Below are positions 15,617 to 23,672 of a stretch of DNA of 64,000 nucleotides, in pieces. Every line of letters starts with the position of its first letter. Position 1 is the stretch's first letter. Below the pieces are notes generated by a model, which did no database searches, was not told the origin of the DNA, and saw only the letters and a list, made by a program, of their open reading frames with translations. The position numbers and the translations under genes are program-made. This stretch comes from Pseudomonas sp. Seg1 (GTDB lineage Bacteria; Pseudomonadota; Gammaproteobacteria; Pseudomonadales; Pseudomonadaceae), in the NCBI RefSeq assembly GCF_018326005.1, contig NZ_AP021903.1, positions 1,986,001-2,050,000 on the forward strand, written 5' to 3'.

Positions 15617-16579
15617 GTGAAGGCATTGCAAGGCGTGGAAGGTCAAGTGGCATGGGTTGAAGAGCCGAGTCCTACGTGTGATGTAGGACAAGTCCGCATT
15701 CGAGTGGCGGCAGCCGGCCTCAATCGCGCTGATTTATTACAGAAGGCAGGGCTTTATCCGCCCCCGCCCGGCGCCAGCCAAGTGCTCGGTCTGGAGTGTT
15801 CCGGGGTGATCAGCGAGGTTGGTGCGGGCAGTTCGTGGCAGGTGGGCGACCGGGTCTGCGCCTTGCTGGCCGGGGGCGGCATGGCCGAAGAGGTGGTGGT
15901 CGACGGACGGCATGTGCTGCCGGTGCCGGAAGGTGTATCGCTGATCGAAGCAGCGGCATTACCCGAGGTTTACGCAACAGTCTGGCTGAATGTGTTTCAA
16001 CTTGCGGCACTCAAACCCGGTGAGAAAGTTCTCCTGCACGCCGGGGCAAGTGGAATCGGTTCAGCCGCCATTCAGTTGTGCAAGGCGTTTGGCAACCCTT
16101 GCTGGGTCAGCGTCGGCTCCACCGAGCGTTTGGCTTACTGTGAAGCGCTGGGAGCCCAGGGCGGGGTGGTGCGTACCGATGACCTGGAAAGTCTGCGCGA
16201 CTTCGGGCCGTTCGATGTGATTCTCGATCCGGTCGGGGGCAATTATTCGGTGCTCAATCTCAAGCTGATGGCGCTGGATGGGCGTTGGGTGTTGATTGGT
16301 TTGATGGGCGGTCGTGAGGCAAAACTGGATCTGGCGCAGGTGTTGGCCAAGCGTGTGCAACTGCTGGGCTCGACCCTGCGCAGTCGTGACGATCAGTTCA
16401 AGGCCGATCTGTTCAGTGATCTGAGCCAGCATGTGTGGCCGCTGTTTGCCGAAGGGCGGCTGCGTCCGCAGTTGGCCAAGGCTTTTGCGGTGAAAGACGC
16501 CGAGGCGGCGTTTGCCGAGCTGGCGAGCAATACGGTTTCGGGGAAACTGGTGTTGGTGATTGACGACAGCCTGAGCTGA
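15617..16579 (+). CDS. NAD(P)H quinone oxidoreductase, zinc-independent MDR family (PIG3-like)
   Basis: A 320-residue medium-chain dehydrogenase/reductase starting at GTG with GGAGG six bases upstream. AGLNRADLLQKAGLYPPPPG at 30-50 is characteristic of the PIG3/TP53I3 quinone reductase group. The nucleotide-binding loop is LLHAGASGIGSAAIQLCKA (about 140-158), a GxxGxxG-type Rossmann motif. The structural-zinc cysteines of alcohol dehydrogenases are absent. It should reduce quinones with NADPH in the cytoplasm. Confidence 0.9.
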   Translation: MKALQGVEGQVAWVEEPSPTCDVGQVRIRVAAAGLNRADLLQKAGLYPPPPGASQVLGLECSGVISEVGAGSSWQVGDRVCALLAGGGMAEEVVVDGRHVLPVPEGVSLIEAAALPEVYATVWLNVFQLAALKPGEKVLLHAGASGIGSAAIQLCKAFGNPCWVSVGSTERLAYCEALGAQGGVVRTDDLESLRDFGPFDVILDPVGGNYSVLNLKLMALDGRWVLIGLMGGREAKLDLAQVLAKRVQLLGSTLRSRDDQFKADLFSDLSQHVWPLFAEGRLRPQLAKAFAVKDAEAAFAELASNTVSGKLVLVIDDSLS

Positions 16580-16591
16580 GAACGCAAACCC

Positions 16592-16681
16592 TGTAGGAGT
16601 GAGCCTGCTCGCGATGGCGGTCTGTCAGTCAGCATTGATGTTGGCTGACAGATCGCCATCGCGAGCAGGCTCACTCCTACA
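16592..16681. repeat. Inverted REP pair, GTAGGAGTGAGCCTGCTCGC class
   Basis: Two head-to-head copies of a 28-base unit (TGTAGGAGTGAGCCTGCTCG onward) flank a 34-base centre, forming a long hairpin between two convergent genes. The same class recurs at 20931, 29089 and 36281. Confidence 0.9.
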
Positions 16682-16692
16682 TTTGATCTCCG

Positions 16693-17346
16693 TTATTTCC
16701 AGAGATGAATTGGCCAGCCGGCCTTTTCGGCGTGTTCAAGCAGCACCGGATCCGGATTCACCACATGCGGGAAATCCACCTTCAGCAACAACGGCAGATC
16801 ATTGCGCGAGTCGGAATAGAAACTCGCGCCTTCGAGGTTTTCTTCCTCGGCATCCAGCCATTCCAGCAACCGGGTAATCTTGCCTTCGCGATAGGTCAGG
16901 GTGCCCACGGTGTGGCCGCTATATACGCCATGCGCGACTTCCAGTTCGATGCCCAGCACCTCGTCGATGCCCAGGCGATCGGCAATCGGTTTGACCAGAT
17001 GTGTGCCTGAGGCCGAGATCACCAGAATCCGGTCGCCGGCCTTGCGGTGGGCGGCGATGGTTTTGGTCGCGTCGCTGAAGATGATCGGCTCGATGAAGTC
17101 TTCGACCCACGGGCCGACAAGGTGCTCGACCTCTTCCGGCGTGCGGCCGATCAAGGGTTCGAGGCTGAACTCCATGTAGTCTTCCATGCGCAATTTGCCA
17201 TGGCTGTAGGCGTCCATCAGCTCATTGTTCTTGCGCATGAAGGACTCGGGATCGACCCAGCCCAGGCGCCCCATCTGCTCACTCCAGAGGGTGGCGCAGT
17301 CGCCGTGGATCAGGGTTTCGTCCAGATCAAAAATTGCCAGGGCCAT
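16693..17346 (-). CDS. HAD-IB family phosphatase (SerB/histidinol-phosphatase-like)
   Basis: A 217-residue cytoplasmic HAD hydrolase. Motif I is DLDETLIHGD (residues 7-16) with both aspartates, motif II VISASGTHL near 108, and motif III SDSRNDLPLL near 177. It should dephosphorylate a small phosphomonoester. HAD-IB relatives in Pseudomonas include a histidinol-phosphate phosphatase (PA0335, from memory), but this copy sits next to the ABC importer rather than beside rppH/ptsP. A role on the imported compound is possible though unproven. A palindromic repeat separates it from the ATPase gene, so co-transcription is uncertain. Confidence 0.85.
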   Translation of the reverse strand: MALAIFDLDETLIHGDCATLWSEQMGRLGWVDPESFMRKNNELMDAYSHGKLRMEDYMEFSLEPLIGRTPEEVEHLVGPWVEDFIEPIIFSDATKTIAAHRKAGDRILVISASGTHLVKPIADRLGIDEVLGIELEVAHGVYSGHTVGTLTYREGKITRLLEWLDAEEENLEGASFYSDSRNDLPLLLKVDFPHVVNPDPVLLEHAEKAGWPIHLWK

Positions 17347-17362
17347 CAGTTCTCTCCGAGAA

Positions 17363-17454
17363 CAGCTGCGAGCTACAAGCTTCGAGCTGCAAGAATTGGA
17401 ATCAGCTGCGCCGCAGTCTACAACTTGAAGCTTGTAGCTCGAAGCTTGCAGCTG
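17363..17454. repeat. Imperfect inverted repeat built on AAGCTTGTAGCT units
   Basis: Copies of AGCTACAAGCTTCGAGCTGC and its complement CTTGTAGCTCGAAGCTTGCA flank a GC-rich centre. It fills the whole gap between the ATPase gene and the HAD gene. This is another dispersed Pseudomonas palindrome type, different from the CTGCTCGC class. Confidence 0.75.
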
Positions 17455-17457
17455 CTT

Positions 17458-18447
17458 TTAAGCTACCTCACACAGGGCAGTCGGATCGATGGAAAGTGCC
17501 AGGCGCTGACCGTCGGGATGCAGATCGGCGGCCGAGCGGTTAAGCACATCCACCACCAGTTCCACGCCACGCGCCTCAATCCGGTAGCGGATGACGTTAC
17601 CGAGCAGGCTGTGGCTGCGAATCTGCGCGTCGAGTTCGCCGTTGAGGCTCAGTTCGATAGCTTCCGGGCGAATGGCGATGCGGTGGTTGATCGGCCGTTG
17701 CAATAGCTTCGACGCGTCATCGGCGTCGAGCAGGTTGTAGTTGCCGATGAAGCCGGCAGCGAATACATCGACCGGAGCGGTGTACAGGGTTTCAGCGTCG
17801 CCGCTCTGTACGATTTTTCCCTGATTCATCAGGAAAATCCGATCAGACATGGTCAGCGCTTCTTCCTGGTCGTGGGTGACGAAGATTGTCGTAAGGCCGA
17901 GTTCGCGCTGGATCTGACGGATTTGTTCTCGCAGGTGTTTACGAATCCGCGCATCAAGTGCCGACAGCGGTTCATCCAGCAACAACAGGCGCGGGCGGGT
18001 GACCAGCGAGCGGGCGAGGGCGACACGCTGGCACTGGCCACCGGACAACTGATGCGGATAGCGGCTGGCGAAGTCGTTCAGTTCAACCAGTTTCAACACT
18101 TCGGCAACGCGCTTTTGGCTGTCGTCGGCGTTGACCTTTTGCATGCGCAGGCCGAAGGCAACGTTCTGTTCGACGGTCATGTTGGGGAACAGTGCATAGC
18201 TCTGGAACACCATGCCGATACCGCGTTTCTGCGGACTCAACGGCACGATGTCGACACCGTCGAGCAGGATCTTGCCGCCATCCACCGGCGTCAGGCCGGC
18301 GATGCAGCGCAGCAGGGTGGATTTGCCACAGCCGGACGGGCCGAGCAGGGTGACGAATTCGCCCTTGTTGATTTCGCAGTTGATGTCGCTGAACACCGTG
18401 GTGCCCGCGTAGTTTTTCTGCAGGTGTTGGACGCTGACATAGCTCAT
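17458..18447 (-). CDS. ABC transporter ATP-binding protein (PotA-like)
   Basis: A 329-residue ATPase with Walker A GPSGCGKST (about 36-44), Q-loop VFQSYALFP, signature LSGGQCQRVALARS, Walker B LLLLDEPLSALD and switch THDQEEAL. The last 90 residues form a TOBE-like regulatory domain. It powers import through the two adjacent permeases. Its start overlaps the stop of permease 18444-19244 (ATGA), so translation is coupled. Confidence 0.93.
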   Translation of the reverse strand: MSYVSVQHLQKNYAGTTVFSDINCEINKGEFVTLLGPSGCGKSTLLRCIAGLTPVDGGKILLDGVDIVPLSPQKRGIGMVFQSYALFPNMTVEQNVAFGLRMQKVNADDSQKRVAEVLKLVELNDFASRYPHQLSGGQCQRVALARSLVTRPRLLLLDEPLSALDARIRKHLREQIRQIQRELGLTTIFVTHDQEEALTMSDRIFLMNQGKIVQSGDAETLYTAPVDVFAAGFIGNYNLLDADDASKLLQRPINHRIAIRPEAIELSLNGELDAQIRSHSLLGNVIRYRIEARGVELVVDVLNRSAADLHPDGQRLALSIDPTALCEVA

Positions 18448-19244
18448 TCGCTTTTGTCCTTGTTCAAGATGTTGGCGATCCAGGTCAGGACCAGCACGAA
18501 TAAGAAATACGAGATGACCAGCGCACTGGTGAAGTGGCCACTGCTGTTGCGCATGTTGTTCAGATAAACCTGCAGGGTTTCGTAGCGGGTGCCGACGAGG
18601 ATGTTGGCGAAGACGAACTCACCGAACAGGAACGAGAACGACAGCAGCAGCGCGACCATCAGGCCTTTACGTAAATTCGGCAGCACCACCAGAAACGCCG
18701 CTTGAAAGGTGGTGGCGCCGAGCAGTTGCGCGGCGTCCATCAGGTCGCGCAGGTTGATCGCTTGCAGGTTGTTGGTGATCGCCCGATACATGAACGGTAG
18801 CGCCACGGTGAAGTAGCAACCGATCAGAATCCATGGCGTACCGACCATCGCCATCGGCCCGGAACCGTACAGTTGCAACAGGCCCACCGACGACACCACT
18901 GGTGGCACCGCGAAGGGCAGCAGGATCAGGATGTTCATCAGCGCATCGAGTTTCGGGAAGTGGTAATGCACCACGAACAGCAGCGGCAGGATCAGCACCA
19001 CCGACAGCACCAGCGCGCCGACGCAAACGAGCAGCGATTGGCCAAAGGCGTGGAGAAAGCGCGGGTCGCTCCACAACTGGATGTACCACTTGAAGGTGAA
19101 GCCGCTGGGCAGGATGGTCGCCGACCAACTGCTGGCGATCGAATAGACCAGCGTGCCGGCCAGTGGCAACAGGAGGATGGCGAACAGCAGGTAGACCACG
19201 ACGCGGTGGTAGACACCGGCCGGGCCGGATTCAGCGCGAGACAT
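18444..19244 (-). CDS. ABC transporter permease (PotC-like)
   Basis: A 266-residue inner-membrane protein with about six membrane segments. The EAA loop is LRDLMDAAQLLGATTFQAAF (about 170-190), which contacts the ATPase. It overlaps the ATPase gene by four bases and the upstream permease by 14 bases. Together with that permease it forms the heteromeric channel. Confidence 0.92.
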   Translation of the reverse strand: MSRAESGPAGVYHRVVVYLLFAILLLPLAGTLVYSIASSWSATILPSGFTFKWYIQLWSDPRFLHAFGQSLLVCVGALVLSVVLILPLLFVVHYHFPKLDALMNILILLPFAVPPVVSSVGLLQLYGSGPMAMVGTPWILIGCYFTVALPFMYRAITNNLQAINLRDLMDAAQLLGATTFQAAFLVVLPNLRKGLMVALLLSFSFLFGEFVFANILVGTRYETLQVYLNNMRNSSGHFTSALVISYFLFVLVLTWIANILNKDKSE

Positions 19245-20076
19245 GGTAGCTCCTCTTCAGCAGCAGTTGATGCACAACCGTCACGATGGTCATCAGCGCC
19301 ACCAGTACCACAGCCAGCGCACTGGCCAGATTCGGATCGAGGGAAATATCCCCGGAGACCATCGCCGCAATACGGATTGGCAGCACGTTGAAGTTGCCGG
19401 TGGTCAGTGCGTACACCGTGGCGTAGGCGCCGAGGGCGTTGGCCAGTAGGATCACGAACGTGCCGAGCAGCGCCGGGGTCAACACCGGCAGGCCGATGTG
19501 TCGCCAGAACTGCCAGCCATTGGCGCCGAGCAGCGCTGCGGACTCGCGCCAGTCTTCCCGTAAGGCATCGAAGGCGGGGTAGAGCAGCAGCACGCCGAGC
19601 GGAATCTGGAAGTAGGTGTAGAGAATGATCAGGCCGGTTTTCGAGTACAGGTTGAAGTCCTGAATGATCCCGGCCTGCTTGAGCATGATGGTGAAGCTGC
19701 CGTTGAAACCGAGCAGGATGATGAACGCGAAGGCCAGAGGCACGCCGGCAAAGTTGCTGGTCATGTTGGCGAAGGCATTGACGAAATTGCGCAGTTTGGA
19801 GTCGACCCGGCGCAGCGAATACGCACCGAGTACGGCGATGATGATGCCGAATACACTCGACCAGAAACTGATCTCGAGGCTGTACTGGATCGCTTGCAGA
19901 TAGAACTTCGAGCTAAAGATCCTGGTGAAGTTTTCCAGTCCCCAACCGAATTCCTCCGATTGCAGGCTGTTGATCATCACCCAGATCAGCGGAGCGATTT
20001 CGAAGACGATAAAGAACAGGGCGAAGGGCACCAGACACAGGGCCGCCAGCCATTTGCCGCGAGTCATGGCATTCAC
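19231..20076 (-). CDS. ABC transporter permease (PotB-like)
   Basis: A 281-residue permease with six membrane segments and the EAA loop ALREDWRESAALLGANGWQF. I chose a GTG start at 20076: it overlaps the TGA of the phosphohydrolase gene (GTGA) and has GGAG eight bases upstream. An ATG nine bases further in (20067) is the alternative. Annotation from 20142 would run far into the neighbour. Confidence 0.9.
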   Translation of the reverse strand: MNAMTRGKWLAALCLVPFALFFIVFEIAPLIWVMINSLQSEEFGWGLENFTRIFSSKFYLQAIQYSLEISFWSSVFGIIIAVLGAYSLRRVDSKLRNFVNAFANMTSNFAGVPLAFAFIILLGFNGSFTIMLKQAGIIQDFNLYSKTGLIILYTYFQIPLGVLLLYPAFDALREDWRESAALLGANGWQFWRHIGLPVLTPALLGTFVILLANALGAYATVYALTTGNFNVLPIRIAAMVSGDISLDPNLASALAVVLVALMTIVTVVHQLLLKRSYHVSR

Positions 20077-20879
20077 TTGAGCAACTCCCGGCACACAGGT
20101 TTGTCGTGGGGTACGCCGAGCAGTTCGCAGACCGTGCCGCAAATTTCCGTCTGTTTCGGTGTGGCGTTTGCGTCGAGGCTGAAGGCGTCACCGAGGACGA
20201 ACAACGGCACCTGACGTTCTTCGGGAAGCAGGCCGTTGTGCGAGCGGTCGTTGTTCATGCCGTGGTCGGCAGTCACCAGCACCTGATAACCGGCGTCGAG
20301 CCAGCCCTGCACATAGTCGGCGAGATAAATGTCGGCGAAACGCGCGCTGTTGCGGTATTGCGCGGTGTCGAGGCCGTGCTTGTGGCCGGCGTCGTCGATG
20401 TTCATCGGGTGGATCAGCAGGAAGTCCGGCGCGTGGCGCAGGCGCAGGTGTTCCGCGTCGGCGAACAGGTGCGAATCCGGGTAGTGATCCTGCCAGTAGA
20501 AATGGCCGTGCTGGATCGGCAGCGTCGGATCGTCGGTGTGACGGTCGCGGGCGGCCACGAATGGCGAGCGGTTGTACAACTCGCTGACCCAGTGATAGGC
20601 GGCAGCGGCGGTTTTCAGCCCGGCCTCGCGCGCGTAGTGATAGATGCTGCGCTGGTTGGACAGGCGCGAGACGTTGTTGTGGACGATGCCGCTGTCAATC
20701 GGCGGCACGCCGGTGAGGATGCATTCGTAAAGCGGTCGGGACAGGGCCGGCAACTCGCACTCCAACTGGTAGAGCGCGGCGCGTCCTGCGCCAACGTAAG
20801 CCTGCAGATGCCCCATGGCGTGACGCGCGACTTCATAGTTGAGGCCGTCGAGCACGACAAGGATGACGTTGTGCTTCAT
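20073..20879 (-). CDS. Alkaline phosphatase superfamily phosphohydrolase (phosphodiesterase/phosphonoacetate hydrolase-like)
   Basis: A 268-residue protein without a signal peptide, hence probably cytoplasmic. Metal-ligand motifs of the alkaline phosphatase superfamily are visible: VVLDGLNYE near the N-terminus, HPMNIDDAGHKHG near 160 and VTADHGMNND near 205. The nucleophile (Thr or Ser after the first aspartate) is probably in the LTGVPP segment. It is embedded in the importer operon by four-base overlap with a permease, so it likely acts on the imported molecule. Superfamily members hydrolyse phosphodiesters, phosphomonoesters or C-P bonds; the exact reaction cannot be read here. Start 20879 is preferred to 20903 (CGGAG upstream). 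Confidence 0.85.
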   Translation of the reverse strand: MKHNVILVVLDGLNYEVARHAMGHLQAYVGAGRAALYQLECELPALSRPLYECILTGVPPIDSGIVHNNVSRLSNQRSIYHYAREAGLKTAAAAYHWVSELYNRSPFVAARDRHTDDPTLPIQHGHFYWQDHYPDSHLFADAEHLRLRHAPDFLLIHPMNIDDAGHKHGLDTAQYRNSARFADIYLADYVQGWLDAGYQVLVTADHGMNNDRSHNGLLPEERQVPLFVLGDAFSLDANATPKQTEICGTVCELLGVPHDKPVCRELLK

Positions 20880-20930
20880 AGGGGCAAAAACTCCGCGAAA
20901 CAATAAATTGCAGATTCAACCTGGACCCCC

Positions 20931-21020
20931 TGTAGGAGTGAGCCTGCTCGCGATAGCAGTGGATCAGTCAACACTGTTGTTGAATGTTCGACCGCTATCG
21001 CGAGCAGGCTCACTCCTACA
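20931..21020. repeat. Inverted REP pair inside the ABC operon
   Basis: Same class as 16592-16681: TGTAGGAGTGAGCCTGCTCG and its complement flank a 40-base centre. It lies between the substrate-binding protein gene and the rest of the operon, where a stable 3' hairpin could protect the binding-protein mRNA and lower downstream expression. Confidence 0.9.
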
Positions 21021-21060
21021 TGGGGATTTGTTTCAGATCACAAAGTGGTGATCAGCCGCG

Positions 21061-22128
21061 TTACTTCATCTCTACGATGACTTCTTCGTTCCACTTCTGC
21101 GGCAGGGCCTTGGAAGTTTTTTCCCACGCATCGGCGTCTTTGATCGGCGTGACCTTTTTGTACTGCTCGTTCGGCAGCAGCTTGGCTTTCACGTCTTCCG
21201 GCAGTTGCAGGTGCTCGGCGCGGATTGGGCGCGCATTGCCGCGGGCGAGGTTGGTCTGGCCGGCGTCGCTGAAGATGTATTCGCGGGTCAGCTTGGCGGC
21301 GTTAGGGTTTTTCGCGTATTTGTTGATGATCGTGGTGTAGCCGGAAATCACCGAGCCGTCGGACGGAATCAGCACCACGTAGTCATCCGGGTTGGCCATC
21401 TTTGCCTTGTAGCTCAGGCCATTGAAGTCCCAGACCACACCGACTTCGATCTCGCCTTTTTCCATGGTGGCGATGGTCGGGTTGGCCATCGACAGGCGAC
21501 CTTGCTTGGCGATGTCGGCGAACAGCAGCAGCGCAGGCTGGATGTTTTTCTCGTCGCCACCGTTGGCCAGTGCAGCGGCGAGTACACCGTTGGCGGCTTG
21601 TGCGGCGGTGCTCACGTCACCAATGGAGACCTTGTATTTGCCGCCCTTGAGGTCAGCCCATTTGGTCGGTACCTCGGAACCGTGCAGAAGTTTTTTGTTG
21701 ACGATGAAGGCGATGGTACCGGTGTAGGCCAGCGCCCAGTTGCCGTCCTTGTCCTTGGCCCAGTCCGGGACTTGATCCCAGGTGCTTGGCTTGTACGGCT
21801 GCACCACGCCTTGCTTGACCGCGATCGGGCCGAAGGCTGCACCGACGTCGCCGATGTCGGCGCTGGCGTTGTCTTTTTCGGCAGCGAACTTGGCGATTTC
21901 CTGAGCCGAGCTCATGTCGGTGTCGATGTGTTTCAGGCCGTAGGTCTTGGCCAGGTCTTCCCAGGTGCCTTTCCAGTTGGCCCAGTCATCGGGCATGCCG
22001 ACACTGTTGACGGCGCCTTCCGCTTTCGCAGCGGCTTCGAGGGTTTTCAGATCGGTGCCTGCCGCCATGGCGGAGGTGCACATTGCAATGGTCGAGCCTA
22101 ACAGTGTTGCCAGGAAAAGCTGTTTCAT
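21061..22128 (-). CDS. ABC transporter periplasmic substrate-binding protein
   Basis: A 355-residue protein with a signal peptide ending at AMA-AGTD (residue about 22). The two-lobe binding-protein fold resembles iron/polyamine/phosphonate-type type II binding proteins (VNSVGMPDDWANWKGTW, VWDFNGLSYKAK, YTTIINKYAKNPNAAK). It is the first gene of the importer operon and the one nearest the UTRA regulator. The ligand cannot be read from sequence. The phosphohydrolase and HutC/PhnF-type regulator suggest a phosphorus compound such as a phosphonate or phosphodiester, with polyamines as the alternative suggested by permease similarity. Confidence 0.9.
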   Translation of the reverse strand: MKQLFLATLLGSTIAMCTSAMAAGTDLKTLEAAAKAEGAVNSVGMPDDWANWKGTWEDLAKTYGLKHIDTDMSSAQEIAKFAAEKDNASADIGDVGAAFGPIAVKQGVVQPYKPSTWDQVPDWAKDKDGNWALAYTGTIAFIVNKKLLHGSEVPTKWADLKGGKYKVSIGDVSTAAQAANGVLAAALANGGDEKNIQPALLLFADIAKQGRLSMANPTIATMEKGEIEVGVVWDFNGLSYKAKMANPDDYVVLIPSDGSVISGYTTIINKYAKNPNAAKLTREYIFSDAGQTNLARGNARPIRAEHLQLPEDVKAKLLPNEQYKKVTPIKDADAWEKTSKALPQKWNEEVIVEMK

Positions 22129-22173
22129 TCCGAAGCTCCTTGGTCGTGTTCAACGCTGCGATTGCGGTTTGTG

Positions 22174-22187
22174 TTGGTCTAGGTCAG
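22174..22187. promoter_or_regulatory. Candidate UTRA-GntR operator, importer side
   Basis: TTGGTCTAGGTCAG lies 46 bases upstream of the binding-protein ATG. The half site TGGTCTA is identical to that of the second site at 22453-22466, and the other half is degenerate. Confidence 0.5.
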
Positions 22188-22452
22188 CAATACCTGAGCC
22201 AATTTAAGGGGGCTGGATGACACTTTGATGTCGGTGGTCGCCGGACAAGCCTTTTATTTGCCCGGTTTCGACGGCTGCCCGCTAAGCGTAGACCATGCTC
22301 AAAGCCCCGGAGAGCAAGGGACTTGGCCGATGTATTGCAAGTCGTTTAGCCGACCGTTCAGCAGGTTTGTCATCTCTTGGTCATCTGCACTGCCTAGGCT
22401 TGCAACACACGAAAGCGGTGAGATCGCCGTGCGGTTTTGCCCCGAAACAGTG

Positions 22453-22466
22453 CTGGTCTAGTCCAG
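22453..22466. promoter_or_regulatory. Candidate UTRA-GntR operator, regulator side
   Basis: CTGGTCTAGTCCAG is a palindrome with one mismatched pair, ending 13 bases before the regulator ATG. HutC/PhnF-type regulators bind TGGTnTAnACCA sites (family knowledge), so autoregulation is likely. Confidence 0.6.
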
Positions 22467-22479
22467 ATAGGTAACGTTG

Positions 22480-23193
22480 ATGCGCGATGAGGCAACAAAA
22501 GCGGTGACAGCGATTGGCCAGGTGTTGCAGGAGCAACTTGACCACGGGCTATTGGCGCCTGGCAGTAAGTTGCCGGCCGAGCGCAAGCTCAGTGAGTTGT
22601 TCGGCACGACGCGGATTACTGTGCGCGAGGCGTTGTTGCAACTGGAGGCGCAAGGGCAGATTTATCGTGAGGAGCGGCGGGGCTGGTTCGTTTCGCCGCC
22701 GCGTCTGGCTTATAACTTGATGCAGCGCAGTCACTTTCACGCGATGGTCAGTGCGCAGGGGCGGGTGCCGTCGACCGAGGTGATTTCGGCTCGACTGCAA
22801 CCGGCGTCGGCGGCGGTCTGTGCCTGGCTGCAGTTGCCGGCGCTGTCGAGTGTGATTCAGATTTGTCGGTCGCGGCGGATTGATGGGCGGCTGGTGCTTT
22901 ATGTGGAGCATTATCTGAATCCGCAGTTTTTTCCGGGGATTCTGGATTTTGATTTGAATCAGTCGATTACCGAGTTGTATGCGCGGCATTACGATTTGCA
23001 CTACGGGCGGGTGCGCTTTGAGATTGTGCCTACGTCGTTGTCGGTGGATGCGGCGGCGGCTTTACGGGTGTCGGTGGGGAGTCCGGGGTTGCGGATTGCT
23101 CGGGTCAATTATGATCAGCATGAGCGGTTGATTGATTGTGATCTGGAGTTTTGGCGGCATGATGCGATTCACGTCGGGGTTGATGTGGTTTGA
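22480..23193 (+). CDS. GntR-family regulator, HutC/UTRA subfamily
   Basis: A 237-residue protein with an N-terminal winged helix (about 8-75: KLPAERKLSELFGTTRITVR and ALLQLEAQGQIYREERRGWF) and a C-terminal UTRA ligand-binding domain (about 85-235). ATG at 22480 was preferred over TTG at 22477. It is divergent from the importer operon and probably represses it until the ligand or a metabolite is present. Confidence 0.9.
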   Translation: MRDEATKAVTAIGQVLQEQLDHGLLAPGSKLPAERKLSELFGTTRITVREALLQLEAQGQIYREERRGWFVSPPRLAYNLMQRSHFHAMVSAQGRVPSTEVISARLQPASAAVCAWLQLPALSSVIQICRSRRIDGRLVLYVEHYLNPQFFPGILDFDLNQSITELYARHYDLHYGRVRFEIVPTSLSVDAAAALRVSVGSPGLRIARVNYDQHERLIDCDLEFWRHDAIHVGVDVV

Positions 23194-23214
23194 TCGTTTT
23201 TGGGGGCATATCCG

Positions 23215-23475
23215 TTGCTTCGGGTGTTGCTGATTAGGGTTCCGCCCTTACGGCGGGTCACTTTGGCAAACGCCCCAAAGTAACCAAAGGTCTGTGCCCT
23301 GACGTTCGGCCCTCGCTGTGGCTCGGGTTCCTTCGCTGCGGGATTGATCCGGGGGGCATCGCCTCCGGTTTGCTGCGCTGCACCTCCTCTCGATGTGCTT
23401 GGCTTCGCCAAGCGGTCGCTGCGCTCCCACCCCCGGATCAATCCCTCCGCTCAGCCTGCCGATGGGCGCTCTAGA
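23215..23475. repeat. Large dispersed Pseudomonas intergenic element
   Basis: The stretch beginning CCGCCCTTACGGCGGGTCAC and continuing CCCCAAAGTAACCAAAGG, through ATTGATCCGGGGG and its inverted copy CCCCCGGATCAATCCC, is a family I know from many Pseudomonas intergenic regions. It contains an internal inverted repeat (GATTGATCCGGGGG at 23343 with its complement near 23430). Reading frames within it are not credible genes. The whole 23194-23672 gap holds only this element and the REP units that follow. Confidence 0.75.
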
Positions 23476-23552
23476 TCAAAAGCGGTACTCGAGCTAACGC
23501 TCATTGTGTTGAGTGGGGCGGCATGCGCCGCGTTTCGGGTGTACTCATTTCC

Positions 23553-23660
23553 TTGTGGGAGCTGGCTTGCCAGCGATGGCGGCCTGACAGCCGACCAGTC
23601 TCTGGCTGATTGAGCTCGGTCCATTGTGGGAGCGAGCCTGCTCGCGAAAGCGCCCCCACA
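23553..23660. repeat. Two REP units in direct orientation
   Basis: TTGTGGGAGCTGGCTTGCCA and ATTGTGGGAGCGAGCCTGCT are two related units (GCTGGCTTGCCAGC and GCGAGCCTGCTCGC cores) in the same direction, 3' of the M20 gene. Confidence 0.8.
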
Positions 23661-23672
23661 GTCACCCCCTCT

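Larger units (their letters stand above)
22129..22479. other. Divergent promoter region of the importer and its regulator
   Basis: This 351-base gap separates the binding-protein gene (leftward) from the GntR gene (rightward). It holds two TGGTCTAG-type dyads, one near each start, and no credible coding frame. Core promoter elements were not assigned. Confidence 0.7.

Noticed and set aside
16592..16681. CRISPR-like repeat
   Set aside because: Repeats are inverted REP pairs scattered singly, without regular spacers or cas genes.
23169..23441. Short frames in the dispersed element (GWERSDRLAKPS-type peptides)
   Set aside because: Typical false genes produced by this repeated element.
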